Of a DNA stretch of 64,000 bases, positions 8,126 to 15,879 are shown one piece after another. The translations under genes were made by a program, and so were the position numbers. Each line of letters opens with the position of its first letter. Positions within the stretch are counted from its first letter, which is position 1. The notes under the pieces are model-generated. The model searched no databases. It worked only from the letters and a program-made list of their open reading frames with translations, and was not told where the DNA came from. The stretch is from JANXQG01 sp963775975 (GTDB taxonomy: Bacteria > Planctomycetota > Planctomycetia > Pirellulales > Thermoguttaceae): positions 2,542,001-2,606,000 of the forward strand of contig CAVZKX010000002.1 in the NCBI GenBank assembly GCA_963775975.1. The letters run 5' to 3'.

Positions 8126-8860
8126 ATGTCAATAAGAACATTGCTTCTGACGCTCTTGTTGCTTGGCATCGCCGCCGTAGGTGCGGCGGTGTGGTGGGTC
8201 AGATTGCCGATCAAGAAATATACTGCCAAGGCGTGTCTCGCCGTCGCGCTCATCGACCGGACAACGCATCCTCAGGTTTCCGCAGAAGTCGATTGGGACG
8301 AATTCAAAGCCTTTCGCGGCACCCAAGCGATGATACTTCGCGATCGGTTCGTCATTCAGGCCGCGCTGCATGACAAGAGGCTTACGAACATGCCGTGCAT
8401 CGTGCGCGAGAATAAGAACCACAATGCCCTCGCTTGGCTAACTGATCAAATCCACGTCCAAGTTGTGGGCGACGACGGGTGTGTCATTGAGGTCAGCGCC
8501 ACCGAGCCCGATCCGAACGACGCCGCCGCACTAGTCAACGCCGTCGTTGATGCCTACATGAGTGAGGTTGTTAACGCCGATCATCAGAAGCGACGCGAAC
8601 GGTACGACAGCCTTTCGAGCATTGCCAGCGAGATGGAGGGGCAGGTCCGGCTTGTGCGCGAACAGTTGAGGAACGAACCGGAAGGCCAAGCGTCGGATTC
8701 CGCGCAAGAGGTGCGGGCCAATCTCGAATCGATGCTACAAATCTTTCGCGGAGCCATCGAAGAAAAGGAACGCCTTCGCATTGAACTCCAGACCCCGCGG
8801 CGTGTAACCGTCATGGGCGACAAGAACTCTCCTGCTACCGTGTCGGAAAAGTCCGATTGA
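8126..8860 (+). CDS. Wzz-like protein, short paralogue
   Basis: Paralogue of the gene just upstream. It shares the N-terminal transmembrane segment, the KKYTAKACL and WLTDQIHV blocks, DPNDAAALVNAVVDAYM, and a C-terminal block (RGAIEEKERLRIEL, then TPRRVTVMGD). It lacks about 190 residues of the central coiled-coil segment of the long form. The ATG at 8126 is preferred over a TTG three codons earlier because of a GAGG about 10 bases upstream. The short gap of about 100 bp suggests co-transcription. The pair probably arose by tandem duplication followed by loss of the coiled coil from one copy, or its gain in the other. Confidence 0.65.
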   Translation: MSIRTLLLTLLLLGIAAVGAAVWWVRLPIKKYTAKACLAVALIDRTTHPQVSAEVDWDEFKAFRGTQAMILRDRFVIQAALHDKRLTNMPCIVRENKNHNALAWLTDQIHVQVVGDDGCVIEVSATEPDPNDAAALVNAVVDAYMSEVVNADHQKRRERYDSLSSIASEMEGQVRLVREQLRNEPEGQASDSAQEVRANLESMLQIFRGAIEEKERLRIELQTPRRVTVMGDKNSPATVSEKSD

Positions 8861-8882
8861 GCCGGCGGCCGAACGGGACCGG

Positions 8883-10208
8883 TCACTTCCCAAAAATCGC
8901 GGCCAAGAGCGCCGCGATGAAAAAGATGATCAACGGCATGGCGGCAAGCACCGCGGTCGTGATGTCTTGGCGAAGGGACCGATTCGCCGGATCGGCCGCG
9001 GGTCGCCGCCACTTCCAAGGAACAAAGAGCTGCAGCTCCCAAAGCCCCGGCCGTGTCGGGCCCCATTGCCGCATCAACTGACCGTTGCGCGCGGTGGCGA
9101 TCGGCTGTCCCAGCACAATCGGCGTGAAGGCCCGCACGCGCGATAATTGCCGCGGCGCTTGTTTGGCCGGCGTAAGGCCGAGCGTGGCGGCAAGTTCGAG
9201 CGAAGACGGCCGCTCGTCGTCCGCCAGCGCGAACAGCATGGTGGGCTCCAAATGAGAAAGGATCAGCATACGCAACGCATCGCCGCGGGCACGCACGGCC
9301 GCGTAGCGCCGCCGCAATTGCTCTGCGTCCCATATCGTGGGCGGATCGTCCGGCGAGATGCTGCTATCCATCAACAACAGCTCCAAAAGCAACATGTCGC
9401 GGCCAAAACGATCGCTGCGCGGCGCCGCGCGGCCGTCGCCCTCGACGGCAGCAGCCGCGAGATCCGGCGGACAGTAGCCTTCCGTGCCGTAGGTCCCGCC
9501 TTCGCCGACGCTGAGCGACCGGTTCGCGCCCGCCTCGTCGGCCACAAAGGCGTCAAAATCGATCAAGTAAAGCGCCGGCTGACCGGGTGGGGCGGCGGTG
9601 TCAACCACGATGTTGTTCGGCGACAGGTCACCATGCACGATCCCCTCCTGCTCAAGCACCGCCAGCGCCGCCAAGAGATCGATGACGCACCGCCACCGCA
9701 GCTCCTCGCTCAGCCGCGCCGAGTTGTCAGCAACGGCGTTCTTCAGTTCCAGCCACGTCTTGCCGGGCACAGCTCTCGCAAGGTATCCGGCGAAGTCGAA
9801 TGGGCCTTCGGCTACGTGGGGCAGATTGCCAATCTGCCTTGCTTCTGGCAGGTTGGCAACCTGCCCCACTGCCGGGTCGGAGAAGCGGGTATCGCCCCAA
9901 ATCATCGGGGCGGCCGACAAGCCCGGCAGCCAGGTGTGTACGCCCTGCCCGATCAGCCAGGCCGTGCGGTCGAGCCGCTTCTGCGTTGGCCGCGTGAAGA
10001 ACTTCAAATAGGCGACGACGGAATGGTCGTAGCCCAGCAATGGATACGCCTTGCCCTCCGCACCAGACCGCCACGGCGGTTGGCCGCGGTGCTCGCGGTC
10101 GTAGTCCTTAAAGTAATACGTCTCCGAACCGACCCTTACCATCCGCCCGGCCAGTTCCTTGGCTTGGGTGTTGGTGAGCGTCAGGATTTCGGATGCGGTA
10201 GTGGACAT
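8883..10208 (-). CDS. Protein kinase-like protein of a TerY-P-type triad
   Basis: Serine/threonine kinase-like protein of 441 residues with the catalytic loop HGDLSPNN (192-199) and a DFD metal-binding motif (217-219) in LIDFDA. A GTYGTEGYCPPD segment resembles the activation and P+1 loops. A hydrophobic C-terminal segment (about 417-438) should anchor it to the membrane. It is the last gene of a minus-strand series with a vWA protein and a PP2C-like phosphatase. This combination is the TerY-P triad proposed from comparative genomics to act in stress-linked phosphorylation. Residues 114-131 are encoded entirely by a 54-bp palindromic repeat inserted in frame between DPA and AEGPFDF. Confidence 0.8.
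   Translation of the reverse strand: MSTTASEILTLTNTQAKELAGRMVRVGSETYYFKDYDREHRGQPPWRSGAEGKAYPLLGYDHSVVAYLKFFTRPTQKRLDRTAWLIGQGVHTWLPGLSAAPMIWGDTRFSDPAVGQVANLPEARQIGNLPHVAEGPFDFAGYLARAVPGKTWLELKNAVADNSARLSEELRWRCVIDLLAALAVLEQEGIVHGDLSPNNIVVDTAAPPGQPALYLIDFDAFVADEAGANRSLSVGEGGTYGTEGYCPPDLAAAAVEGDGRAAPRSDRFGRDMLLLELLLMDSSISPDDPPTIWDAEQLRRRYAAVRARGDALRMLILSHLEPTMLFALADDERPSSLELAATLGLTPAKQAPRQLSRVRAFTPIVLGQPIATARNGQLMRQWGPTRPGLWELQLFVPWKWRRPAADPANRSLRQDITTAVLAAMPLIIFFIAALLAAIFGK
9816..9869. repeat. 54-bp palindromic repeat family C, copy 1, in frame inside the kinase gene
   Basis: Arms 9816-9838 and 9847-9869 are near-perfect 23-bp inverted repeats (GTGGGGCAG..GCCAA..CTGCC). The length is 54 bp, a multiple of three, and translation shows no stop codon in any of the six frames. 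On the coding strand it adds 18 residues beginning VGQVANLP and ending GNLPH. Sister copies lie at 10593-10646 (inside the phosphatase gene) and 47046-47098 (intergenic). Confidence 0.92.
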
Positions 10209-10220
10209 GCGATGATGATT

Positions 10221-11186
10221 TTAACCGCGCACAACCGCAAGCGTCAGGTTGTCGTCGAAATCCTTAGGGCGATCTCGAATCGCGCGGCCGATGAACTCCT
10301 GAGCGGCGTTCTCCACGCACACTTTACGGTCGGCATCCAGGTCGTCCAACATAGCGAACGGCCGTGCGCCGATTCCCCGCCCAACGCCGTCGGTCATCAG
10401 CGCGCAAAGGAATGGGCCGTCAATCGGCTCTTGCCGCCAGCAGTCGAACTCGTGGACGTCAGGTTCCGCCGGGCCGAGCGCGTGGACTTGCTGGCTTTCC
10501 AGATTGCACGCGGCAAGGATGCGGTCGCCGGCGCGCGAGCCGCGCCACAACGCTCCGCCGTCGCCGATGATGGCAAGGTTGAAATGGTCGGCGTGGGGCA
10601 GATTGCCAATCTGCCTTGTATCTGGCAGATTAGCAACCTGCCCCACGTCAATCCAAGCAAGCGTCAGCGTCGTCTGGAAGAGTCCGCCCTTCTTCAAGAT
10701 GTACTTCCATGTCGAAAGGAACTGTCCTTCCGGGCAAGACGCTTCCGGGTCGCGGGAAAACTCGTCGGCAATCCGCGCGATCGCTTGGCCCGCCGCGTTG
10801 AAGGCAAGTCGAGCCAAGTCTTGCTGAACGGCCTTTCCGTCGTTCTCGGTAACCGCCCGCACCGACACCCAACATGCCATCGCTGCAGCCCACTCCGAAC
10901 GATACGAGTTCGTCAGACCATCGGCCAATGCCAAGACGAGCCGCGGCTGTCGGCCATCGCCACCTTCCGTCGGCCGCCAAGCCAATGCGTAATCCTGATT
11001 CGTGCTCTTGTCCTGAGTCGGCGGCCCGAAGTCGCAATGAATCGAGCCGGAATACGGCTCCGCGCGGAACGAGCCGGAGCCGACGACCAATTCGCCCCGC
11101 TCCGCAAGCCACGCGCGGCATTCATGGATCACATGATCCACGTCGGGCGAGCCGGAGGAAAGCGGTTCGGGCTCGCTGCCGCTCAT
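10221..11186 (-). CDS. PP2C-like protein serine/threonine phosphatase of a TerY-P-type triad
   Basis: Metal-dependent phosphatase-like protein of 321 residues. PP2C landmarks are NQD (63-65), LALADG (85-90), GDGG (208-211), a late TDGVG, and DFDDNLTLAVV at the C-terminus, where Asp residues should bind the metals. It lies 12 bp upstream of the kinase gene and starts 3 bp after the vWA stop, so the three genes are almost certainly one transcript. The likely role is to reverse phosphorylation by the neighbouring kinase. Residues 181-198 are encoded by palindrome C2, which falls in what should be the turn between two beta strands (TLTLAWID and HFNLAIIGDGG). Confidence 0.82.
   Translation of the reverse strand: MSGSEPEPLSSGSPDVDHVIHECRAWLAERGELVVGSGSFRAEPYSGSIHCDFGPPTQDKSTNQDYALAWRPTEGGDGRQPRLVLALADGLTNSYRSEWAAAMACWVSVRAVTENDGKAVQQDLARLAFNAAGQAIARIADEFSRDPEASCPEGQFLSTWKYILKKGGLFQTTLTLAWIDVGQVANLPDTRQIGNLPHADHFNLAIIGDGGALWRGSRAGDRILAACNLESQQVHALGPAEPDVHEFDCWRQEPIDGPFLCALMTDGVGRGIGARPFAMLDDLDADRKVCVENAAQEFIGRAIRDRPKDFDDNLTLAVVRG
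10593..10646. repeat. 54-bp palindromic repeat family C, copy 2, in frame inside the phosphatase gene
   Basis: Same element, length, orientation and reading frame as copy 1, with arms 10593-10615 and 10624-10646. It encodes 18 residues beginning VGQVANLPDTRQ and ending GNLPH on the minus strand. The two insertions share nearly the same peptide although the host proteins are unrelated. Confidence 0.92.
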
Positions 11187-11189
11187 GGC

Positions 11190-11861
11190 CTACCCCTGGA
11201 TGAGCTTAATATACTTGGCCACGTCTACCGCTCGCGAAGCCCCTGAACTGCCGACCGTGGCGATGAATGTGGCAAGCGCCTGGGCGTTTTCGATATGCAC
11301 GTAGCAGTCCGGCGAGGCTATCTCGCGAAGCGTTTTCTCGTCCGGGCATCCACTGCCGACCGAGACCCCCGCCACGGCGATAACGACCGGTTCGCCGTCG
11401 AGGTTCAGGCCCTTGATCTCTTCGGCGATCGGCCGCGGCCCGGAACCGACGTTGTGCTCGCCATCGGAGAAAACGAGCACCAGCGGCAGGGGGTGTTCGG
11501 CCCGCTCGGGATGCTGCTGCAGGGTTTGCATGTAAGGGCGCAGTCGCATCAGCGCCAGTTCCAACGCGGCGGTGATGTCGGTCTGTCCGCCGCGGCCGTC
11601 GATCGAGATCTGGTCGGGATCGATCATGCGAACGGGCGTCATGGCGCAGAGCAGGTCGATCGTCGCCTCATGATCGAAGCGGATGAGGAGGAACTTGAAG
11701 TAGGAGCGGTCCGGCCCATCCGGACCGCGCGACTGGCATTCCATGAGCATCTCGCGGATGCCGCGCGTAGCGGCCTGGGCTTTTTCGCCGGCCATCGAAC
11801 CGCTGTTGTCGGCCAGCACGCACACCAACTGCGGCCGGGTCTGACGTGCTACTCGGGTCAT
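11190..11861 (-). CDS. TerY-like von Willebrand factor A domain protein
   Basis: A stand-alone vWA domain of 223 residues with a complete MIDAS: DNSGSM (18-23), the Thr in GGQTDI, and the Asp in FSDGEHN. TerY proteins are cytosolic vWA proteins linked to tellurite-resistance-type stress systems and to PP2C/kinase pairs. No signal peptide is visible. It lies 3 bp upstream of the phosphatase gene and 6 bp downstream of the HicB-like gene. No other ter genes (terB, terC, terD) are in the window, so I name it by domain and context only. Confidence 0.85.
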   Translation of the reverse strand: MTRVARQTRPQLVCVLADNSGSMAGEKAQAATRGIREMLMECQSRGPDGPDRSYFKFLLIRFDHEATIDLLCAMTPVRMIDPDQISIDGRGGQTDITAALELALMRLRPYMQTLQQHPERAEHPLPLVLVFSDGEHNVGSGPRPIAEEIKGLNLDGEPVVIAVAGVSVGSGCPDEKTLREIASPDCYVHIENAQALATFIATVGSSGASRAVDVAKYIKLIQG

Positions 11862-11867
11862 GGAGCG

Positions 11868-12293
11868 TCAATCCTTATCGGCCTGCTTTGCCTCGGTCGC
11901 CGCCAGCGCGGCCTCGCGAATGAAATCGGCCACATCTCGATAGCCGCGACTCTTCGCGGCAGTTTCCAGCACGGCCTTCTCCATTGCGGTCAATCGAACT
12001 TCAATCTGCTCGCTCCGCATCCCTTGCCTGCCTGGCGCCGGCGGCCGAAGGCCTTGCTCCAAGAGGAGGGCCACAGCGGCACACATCGCTTGACGCGTGT
12101 CGGCGATGCATGCGTCGGCCGTTTTGCCGTTGGCGATAACGTGCGGCAGTTCCAGTCCCCGGCCGTACCATTTGCCGTCTTCAAGAAGGACAACGATCTG
12201 GTACTCCGCCGCGATTTTTCGGGCGTCTTTGATGATCCGTGCCGAAAAAGGGCGGTTGATCGCCTTGACCATTGCATGGGACTTCGCGGTCAT
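11868..12293 (-). CDS. HicB-like protein with C-terminal ribbon-helix-helix-type segment
   Basis: The N-terminal half resembles the HicB RNase-H-like fold (YQIVVLLEDGKWYGRGLELP, then a helical stretch). The C-terminal part (RSEQIEVRLTAMEKAVLE to FIREAAL) resembles a ribbon-helix-helix DNA-binding segment. HicB proteins are antitoxins and autorepressors, normally paired with HicA. No hicA-like frame is adjacent. It ends 6 bp before the vWA gene, so it may act as regulator of the TerY-P operon. The ATG at 12293 was chosen; a GTG at 12305 is also possible. Confidence 0.7.
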   Translation of the reverse strand: MTAKSHAMVKAINRPFSARIIKDARKIAAEYQIVVLLEDGKWYGRGLELPHVIANGKTADACIADTRQAMCAAVALLLEQGLRPPAPGRQGMRSEQIEVRLTAMEKAVLETAAKSRGYRDVADFIREAALAATEAKQADKD

Positions 12294-12432
12294 TTTGGAA
12301 CTCACGTCTTATCTGCTTTCGGAACGGCCTGCCGGGCCGTCCCCGGCAGCAAGTTAGAGTGTAACATGTATAGTACGCGACCGTCCAACCGATTTATCAA
12401 TTTAACAAATTCGGAGCGTACCGCAGTGAGTT

Positions 12433-12507
12433 TCACGCAAAGGCGCAAAGCTCGCAAAGAAAGAGCCCACCGTTTTGCCCCTTTGCGAGCTTTGCGCCTT
12501 TGCGTGA
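12433..12507. repeat. Palindromic repeat, family D
   Basis: Perfect 27-bp inverted repeats (12433-12459 and 12481-12507; core CGCAAAGGCGCAAAG) separated by 21 bp. It lies in the region between the divergent HicB-like and serine hydrolase genes. Confidence 0.88.
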
Positions 12508-12645
12508 GGAATACAGGGTTCGGATGCGAGCATCGAGTTCTGGATGTGTGCATACGACGCGGACGATATAATGGTGCCGAACTGACGACCACCCACGTCC
12601 AGCATACCGTGACAAGCAAAACGCCTTCCCATCAAGGAGCCAGCC

Positions 12646-13803
12646 ATGAAAACGACGCTTATCAATACCCTAGCCGCAGCCGCGCTCGCCGCCTGCATTG
12701 TCGTCTCAGCCCAGTCCGCGAGGGGAAACGGCATCACGGACGCCCTCCAGCCATTCGTCGATAATCACGAAATCGCCGGAGCCGTTACGCTCGTGGCCGA
12801 TAAGGACAAGGTCCTTGCAATCGACACCGTCGGCTACTGCGATCTGGACGCCAAAACTCCGATGCGGGCCGATAACATTTTTGCAATCGCCTCGATGACC
12901 AAGCCCGTGACGACTTCCGCGATCCTCATGCTCCAGGATGAAGGCAAGCTCTCGGTTGACGACCCCGTGGCAAAGTACCTGCCCGAGCTTGCGAATCTCA
13001 AGACGGCTGACGGCAAGCCCGGCAAGCTCACCTTGCGGCATCTGCTCACGCACACTTCCGGCATGGGCGAGGCCACGGCCCAAGAGTCGCGCGCCGCGCG
13101 CACGCTGGCGGATCTGATCCTGCACTTCGCAGACAAGCCGCTGCAGTTCGAGCCGGGCAGTAAGTGGCAATACTGTCAGTCGGGCATCAACACGCTCGGA
13201 CGAATTGTGGAGGTCGCTTCCGGCGAATCATTTCCCGATTTCCTCCAGAAGCGGCTCTTCGATCCGCTGAAGATGACCGACACGACGTTTTACCCGACGC
13301 ACGAGCAACTCGCCCGCCGGGCCAAGTTATACAAAGCGGCCGACGGGAAGCTGGAGGAATCCGCGGGCTTTCTCGGCCGCCGCGATCCGTCCGCGCACGA
13401 TCACGTCCCAGCGGCCAACGGCGGTCTCTTCTCAACCGTCGGCGACTATTGCCGCTTCTGCCGGATGCTGCTCAACAACGGCTCGCTGGACGGTAAACAA
13501 TACCTCACGCCCGATGCGGTGAAGTTGATGAATACAATTCAGACGGGCGACTTGAAGACTGGCTTCACGCCCGGCAACGGCTGGGGCCTCGGCTGCTGCG
13601 TCGTGCGGCAACCGCAAGGCGTGACGGCCATGCTTTCGCCCGGCACGTTCGGCCACGGCGGCGCGTTCGGCACACAGGCCTGGATCGACCCGTTGAAGCA
13701 GCGGATTTACGTGCTCATGATCCAGTGCACGAACTTGCCGAACTCGGACGCATCAGACGTGCGGAAGGCGTTTCAAGAGGCGGCGGCGAAAGCGTATCCA
13801 TAA
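12646..13803 (+). CDS. Secreted serine hydrolase, beta-lactamase class C / penicillin-binding-like
   Basis: Exported hydrolase of 385 residues with a signal peptide (about 1-27). The catalytic SMTK tetrad (Ser83, Lys86) lies in the context FAIASMTKPVTT. A tyrosine motif (QYCQSGIN, about 174-181) and a late HGGAFG triad equivalent complete the active-site set of the class C beta-lactamase / esterase family. The middle motif is not the textbook YxN. The family covers esterases, D-aminopeptidases and true beta-lactamases, so the substrate is open. An AAGGAG ribosome site precedes the ATG. The FAD oxidoreductase gene follows within about 35 bp. Confidence 0.85.
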   Translation: MKTTLINTLAAAALAACIVVSAQSARGNGITDALQPFVDNHEIAGAVTLVADKDKVLAIDTVGYCDLDAKTPMRADNIFAIASMTKPVTTSAILMLQDEGKLSVDDPVAKYLPELANLKTADGKPGKLTLRHLLTHTSGMGEATAQESRAARTLADLILHFADKPLQFEPGSKWQYCQSGINTLGRIVEVASGESFPDFLQKRLFDPLKMTDTTFYPTHEQLARRAKLYKAADGKLEESAGFLGRRDPSAHDHVPAANGGLFSTVGDYCRFCRMLLNNGSLDGKQYLTPDAVKLMNTIQTGDLKTGFTPGNGWGLGCCVVRQPQGVTAMLSPGTFGHGGAFGTQAWIDPLKQRIYVLMIQCTNLPNSDASDVRKAFQEAAAKAYP

Positions 13804-13838
13804 GGAAACAACCGCGCCGCATGCGCTACGGAGAACGA

Positions 13839-15758
13839 ATGATGAAAGGCCGCTACCTATTACTGTTGTTGGGACTTACTATTGCGACCGGCAGCGCCGG
13901 GGCTGCCGATCGCGTGCTTTTGGAATGTGAAAACTTCGACGATATTGGCGGCTGGGTGATCGATCAGCAGTTCATGGACGAAATGGGTTCGCCGTTCCTC
14001 CTGGCTCATGGCTTGGGCGACCCGGTTCGCGATGCGGTTACGGCGGCCAGATTCCCCACGGCAGGCACGTACCATGTCTGGGTGCGGACTCGCGATTGGG
14101 TGGCGCCGTGGAAGGTGCCGGGCGCGCCGGGCCGATTTCAAGTTTTCGTCGACGGCAAGCCGCTCGCAGAAACATTCGGCGCCGAAGGCGATCCGTGGCA
14201 CTGGCAAGATGGCGGCGTGGTCGAAGTGGGCAGTCAGGCCAAGGTCGCCTTGCACGATTTGACCGGCTTCGAAGGCCGCTGCGACGCCCTCTTGTTCGCG
14301 AAAGACCTCGCCTTCGTGCCGCCCAACGATCGAGCCCAGCTTGGCAAGCTTCGCCGCGAATTGCTGAATCTGCCCGATAAGCCGGATCGCGGAGGGAGCT
14401 TCGACCTAGTGGTCGTGGGTGGGGGACTGGCGGGCGAGTGCGCGGCAGTGGCGGCCGCCCGGCTTGGACTTAACGTGGCCCTGATCCAAGATCGGCCTGT
14501 GCTCGGCGGCAACGGCAGTTCCGAAGTCCGCGTCTGGCCGGAGGGCAATATCCATCAAAAGCCATATCCGCGGATTGGCGACCTCGTGGCCGAACTTGTG
14601 CCCGAGAAGACAAAGACCGATGGCAATGCGAAGTCGGCCGCGCAGTACGATGACGCCCGCAAGATGGCGGTGGCTCGGGCCGAGCCGAACTTGACGTTGT
14701 TCCTCGAATATCGCGTCAACGGCGTCGAGGCGAGTAACGAATTGCTTCATGCCGTCGTCTGTCAGAATACGCGGACCGCCCGGCGACCGCGGATCGAGGC
14801 CCGCTGGTTCGCCGATTGCACGGGCGATGCCGCGGTCGGCTTCCTTGCCGGCGCCGATTTTGAAATGACCAAGGAAGGGCACATGGGAGCTAGCAATCTA
14901 TTCAACTTCGTCGAGGGCACGTCGGCCGAGCCGTTCCCAAACTGCCTCTGCAAGGATCTGGATCCGATCGACAACGCGGTCGGTGCGACGAAACAGCCGG
15001 TTGCCTTTCCGCGCTGCCCTTGGGCGGTTGTGCTGCAGGATAAGAGTTTCCCAGGTCGGCGGCCGGCGACGATAAAGACGGGCACGAAGTCGAAAGATAC
15101 GTCGCTGAGCGCGTTAGGCCAATGGTATTGGGAGAGCGGCTTCGACCGCGACCCGGTCCACGATGTCGAGCGGATGCGCGACTTGAATCTGCGCGCGATG
15201 TACGGAGCGTGGGACACTCTAAAAAACGTCGACCACAAGTATGCGAACTACAAGCTGAGCTGGGCGGCGTATGTGGCGGGCAAACGCGAATCGCGCCGCC
15301 TGCTGGGAGACGTGGTGCTCACGAACCATGACTTGCTCGATGGCGTGGCGTATCCCGATGGCTGCTTCCCATGCACTTGGAGCATCGACTTGCACTTGCC
15401 CGATCCCAAGTATCAAAAGGGCAACGAAGGCGACGAATTCATCGGCCGGGCCACCGTCGGCGACAAGGCATACAAATATGCCGGGCCGTATTGGGCGCCA
15501 TACCGCTGCTTGTATAGCCGCAACGTTCAGAACCTATTCATGGCCGGCCGCGACATCAGCGTGACGCACGAGGCCCTCGGGGCCGTCCGCGTAATGAAAA
15601 CCGGAGGCATGATGGGCGAAGTCGTGGGCATGGCGGCCGCGATCTGCAAGCGCGCCGACTGTTACCCGCGAGACGTGTACACGAAGCATCTTGACGAGTT
15701 GAAGACGCTCATAACGCGAGGTGTCGGCAAGGCCGAAAACCACCGTTGGGTTGACTAA
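13839..15758 (+). CDS. Secreted FAD-dependent oxidoreductase with N-terminal beta-sandwich-like domain
   Basis: A long frame extends upstream, but the ATG at 13839 (or 13842) follows a GGAG and begins a clear signal peptide (MKGRYLLLLLGLTIATGSAGA). Residues about 25-190 look like a carbohydrate-binding-type beta domain (GTYHVWVRTRDW). The FAD-binding motif VVVGGGLAGECAAVAAARLG follows, then GGNGSSEVRVWPEG and a C-terminal FMAGRDISVTHEALGAVRV block. This matches the FAD_oxidored group common in planctomycetes, often near sugar-degradation genes. The exact substrate is unknown. Confidence 0.82.
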   Translation: MMKGRYLLLLLGLTIATGSAGAADRVLLECENFDDIGGWVIDQQFMDEMGSPFLLAHGLGDPVRDAVTAARFPTAGTYHVWVRTRDWVAPWKVPGAPGRFQVFVDGKPLAETFGAEGDPWHWQDGGVVEVGSQAKVALHDLTGFEGRCDALLFAKDLAFVPPNDRAQLGKLRRELLNLPDKPDRGGSFDLVVVGGGLAGECAAVAAARLGLNVALIQDRPVLGGNGSSEVRVWPEGNIHQKPYPRIGDLVAELVPEKTKTDGNAKSAAQYDDARKMAVARAEPNLTLFLEYRVNGVEASNELLHAVVCQNTRTARRPRIEARWFADCTGDAAVGFLAGADFEMTKEGHMGASNLFNFVEGTSAEPFPNCLCKDLDPIDNAVGATKQPVAFPRCPWAVVLQDKSFPGRRPATIKTGTKSKDTSLSALGQWYWESGFDRDPVHDVERMRDLNLRAMYGAWDTLKNVDHKYANYKLSWAAYVAGKRESRRLLGDVVLTNHDLLDGVAYPDGCFPCTWSIDLHLPDPKYQKGNEGDEFIGRATVGDKAYKYAGPYWAPYRCLYSRNVQNLFMAGRDISVTHEALGAVRVMKTGGMMGEVVGMAAAICKRADCYPRDVYTKHLDELKTLITRGVGKAENHRWVD

Positions 15759-15879
15759 AACTACAATGTACCTCGTTCCTGAATTGTAAAATCGTCCCGG
15801 CGATACTAAACTGGGATCATCCTCGATTTAATCATTGCGAGTTACTATTGCCAGTTCCATCTCGGGAACGAAGCCAACT

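Noticed and set aside
9147..11246. A 699-codon open frame opposite the kinase and phosphatase genes
   Set aside because: It spans two real genes on the other strand and both palindromes. The palindromes are open in all frames, which helps keep it open.
12433..12507. Possible CRISPR-like repeat pair
   Set aside because: Only one inverted pair with no further copies or spacers; it is a palindrome, not an array.
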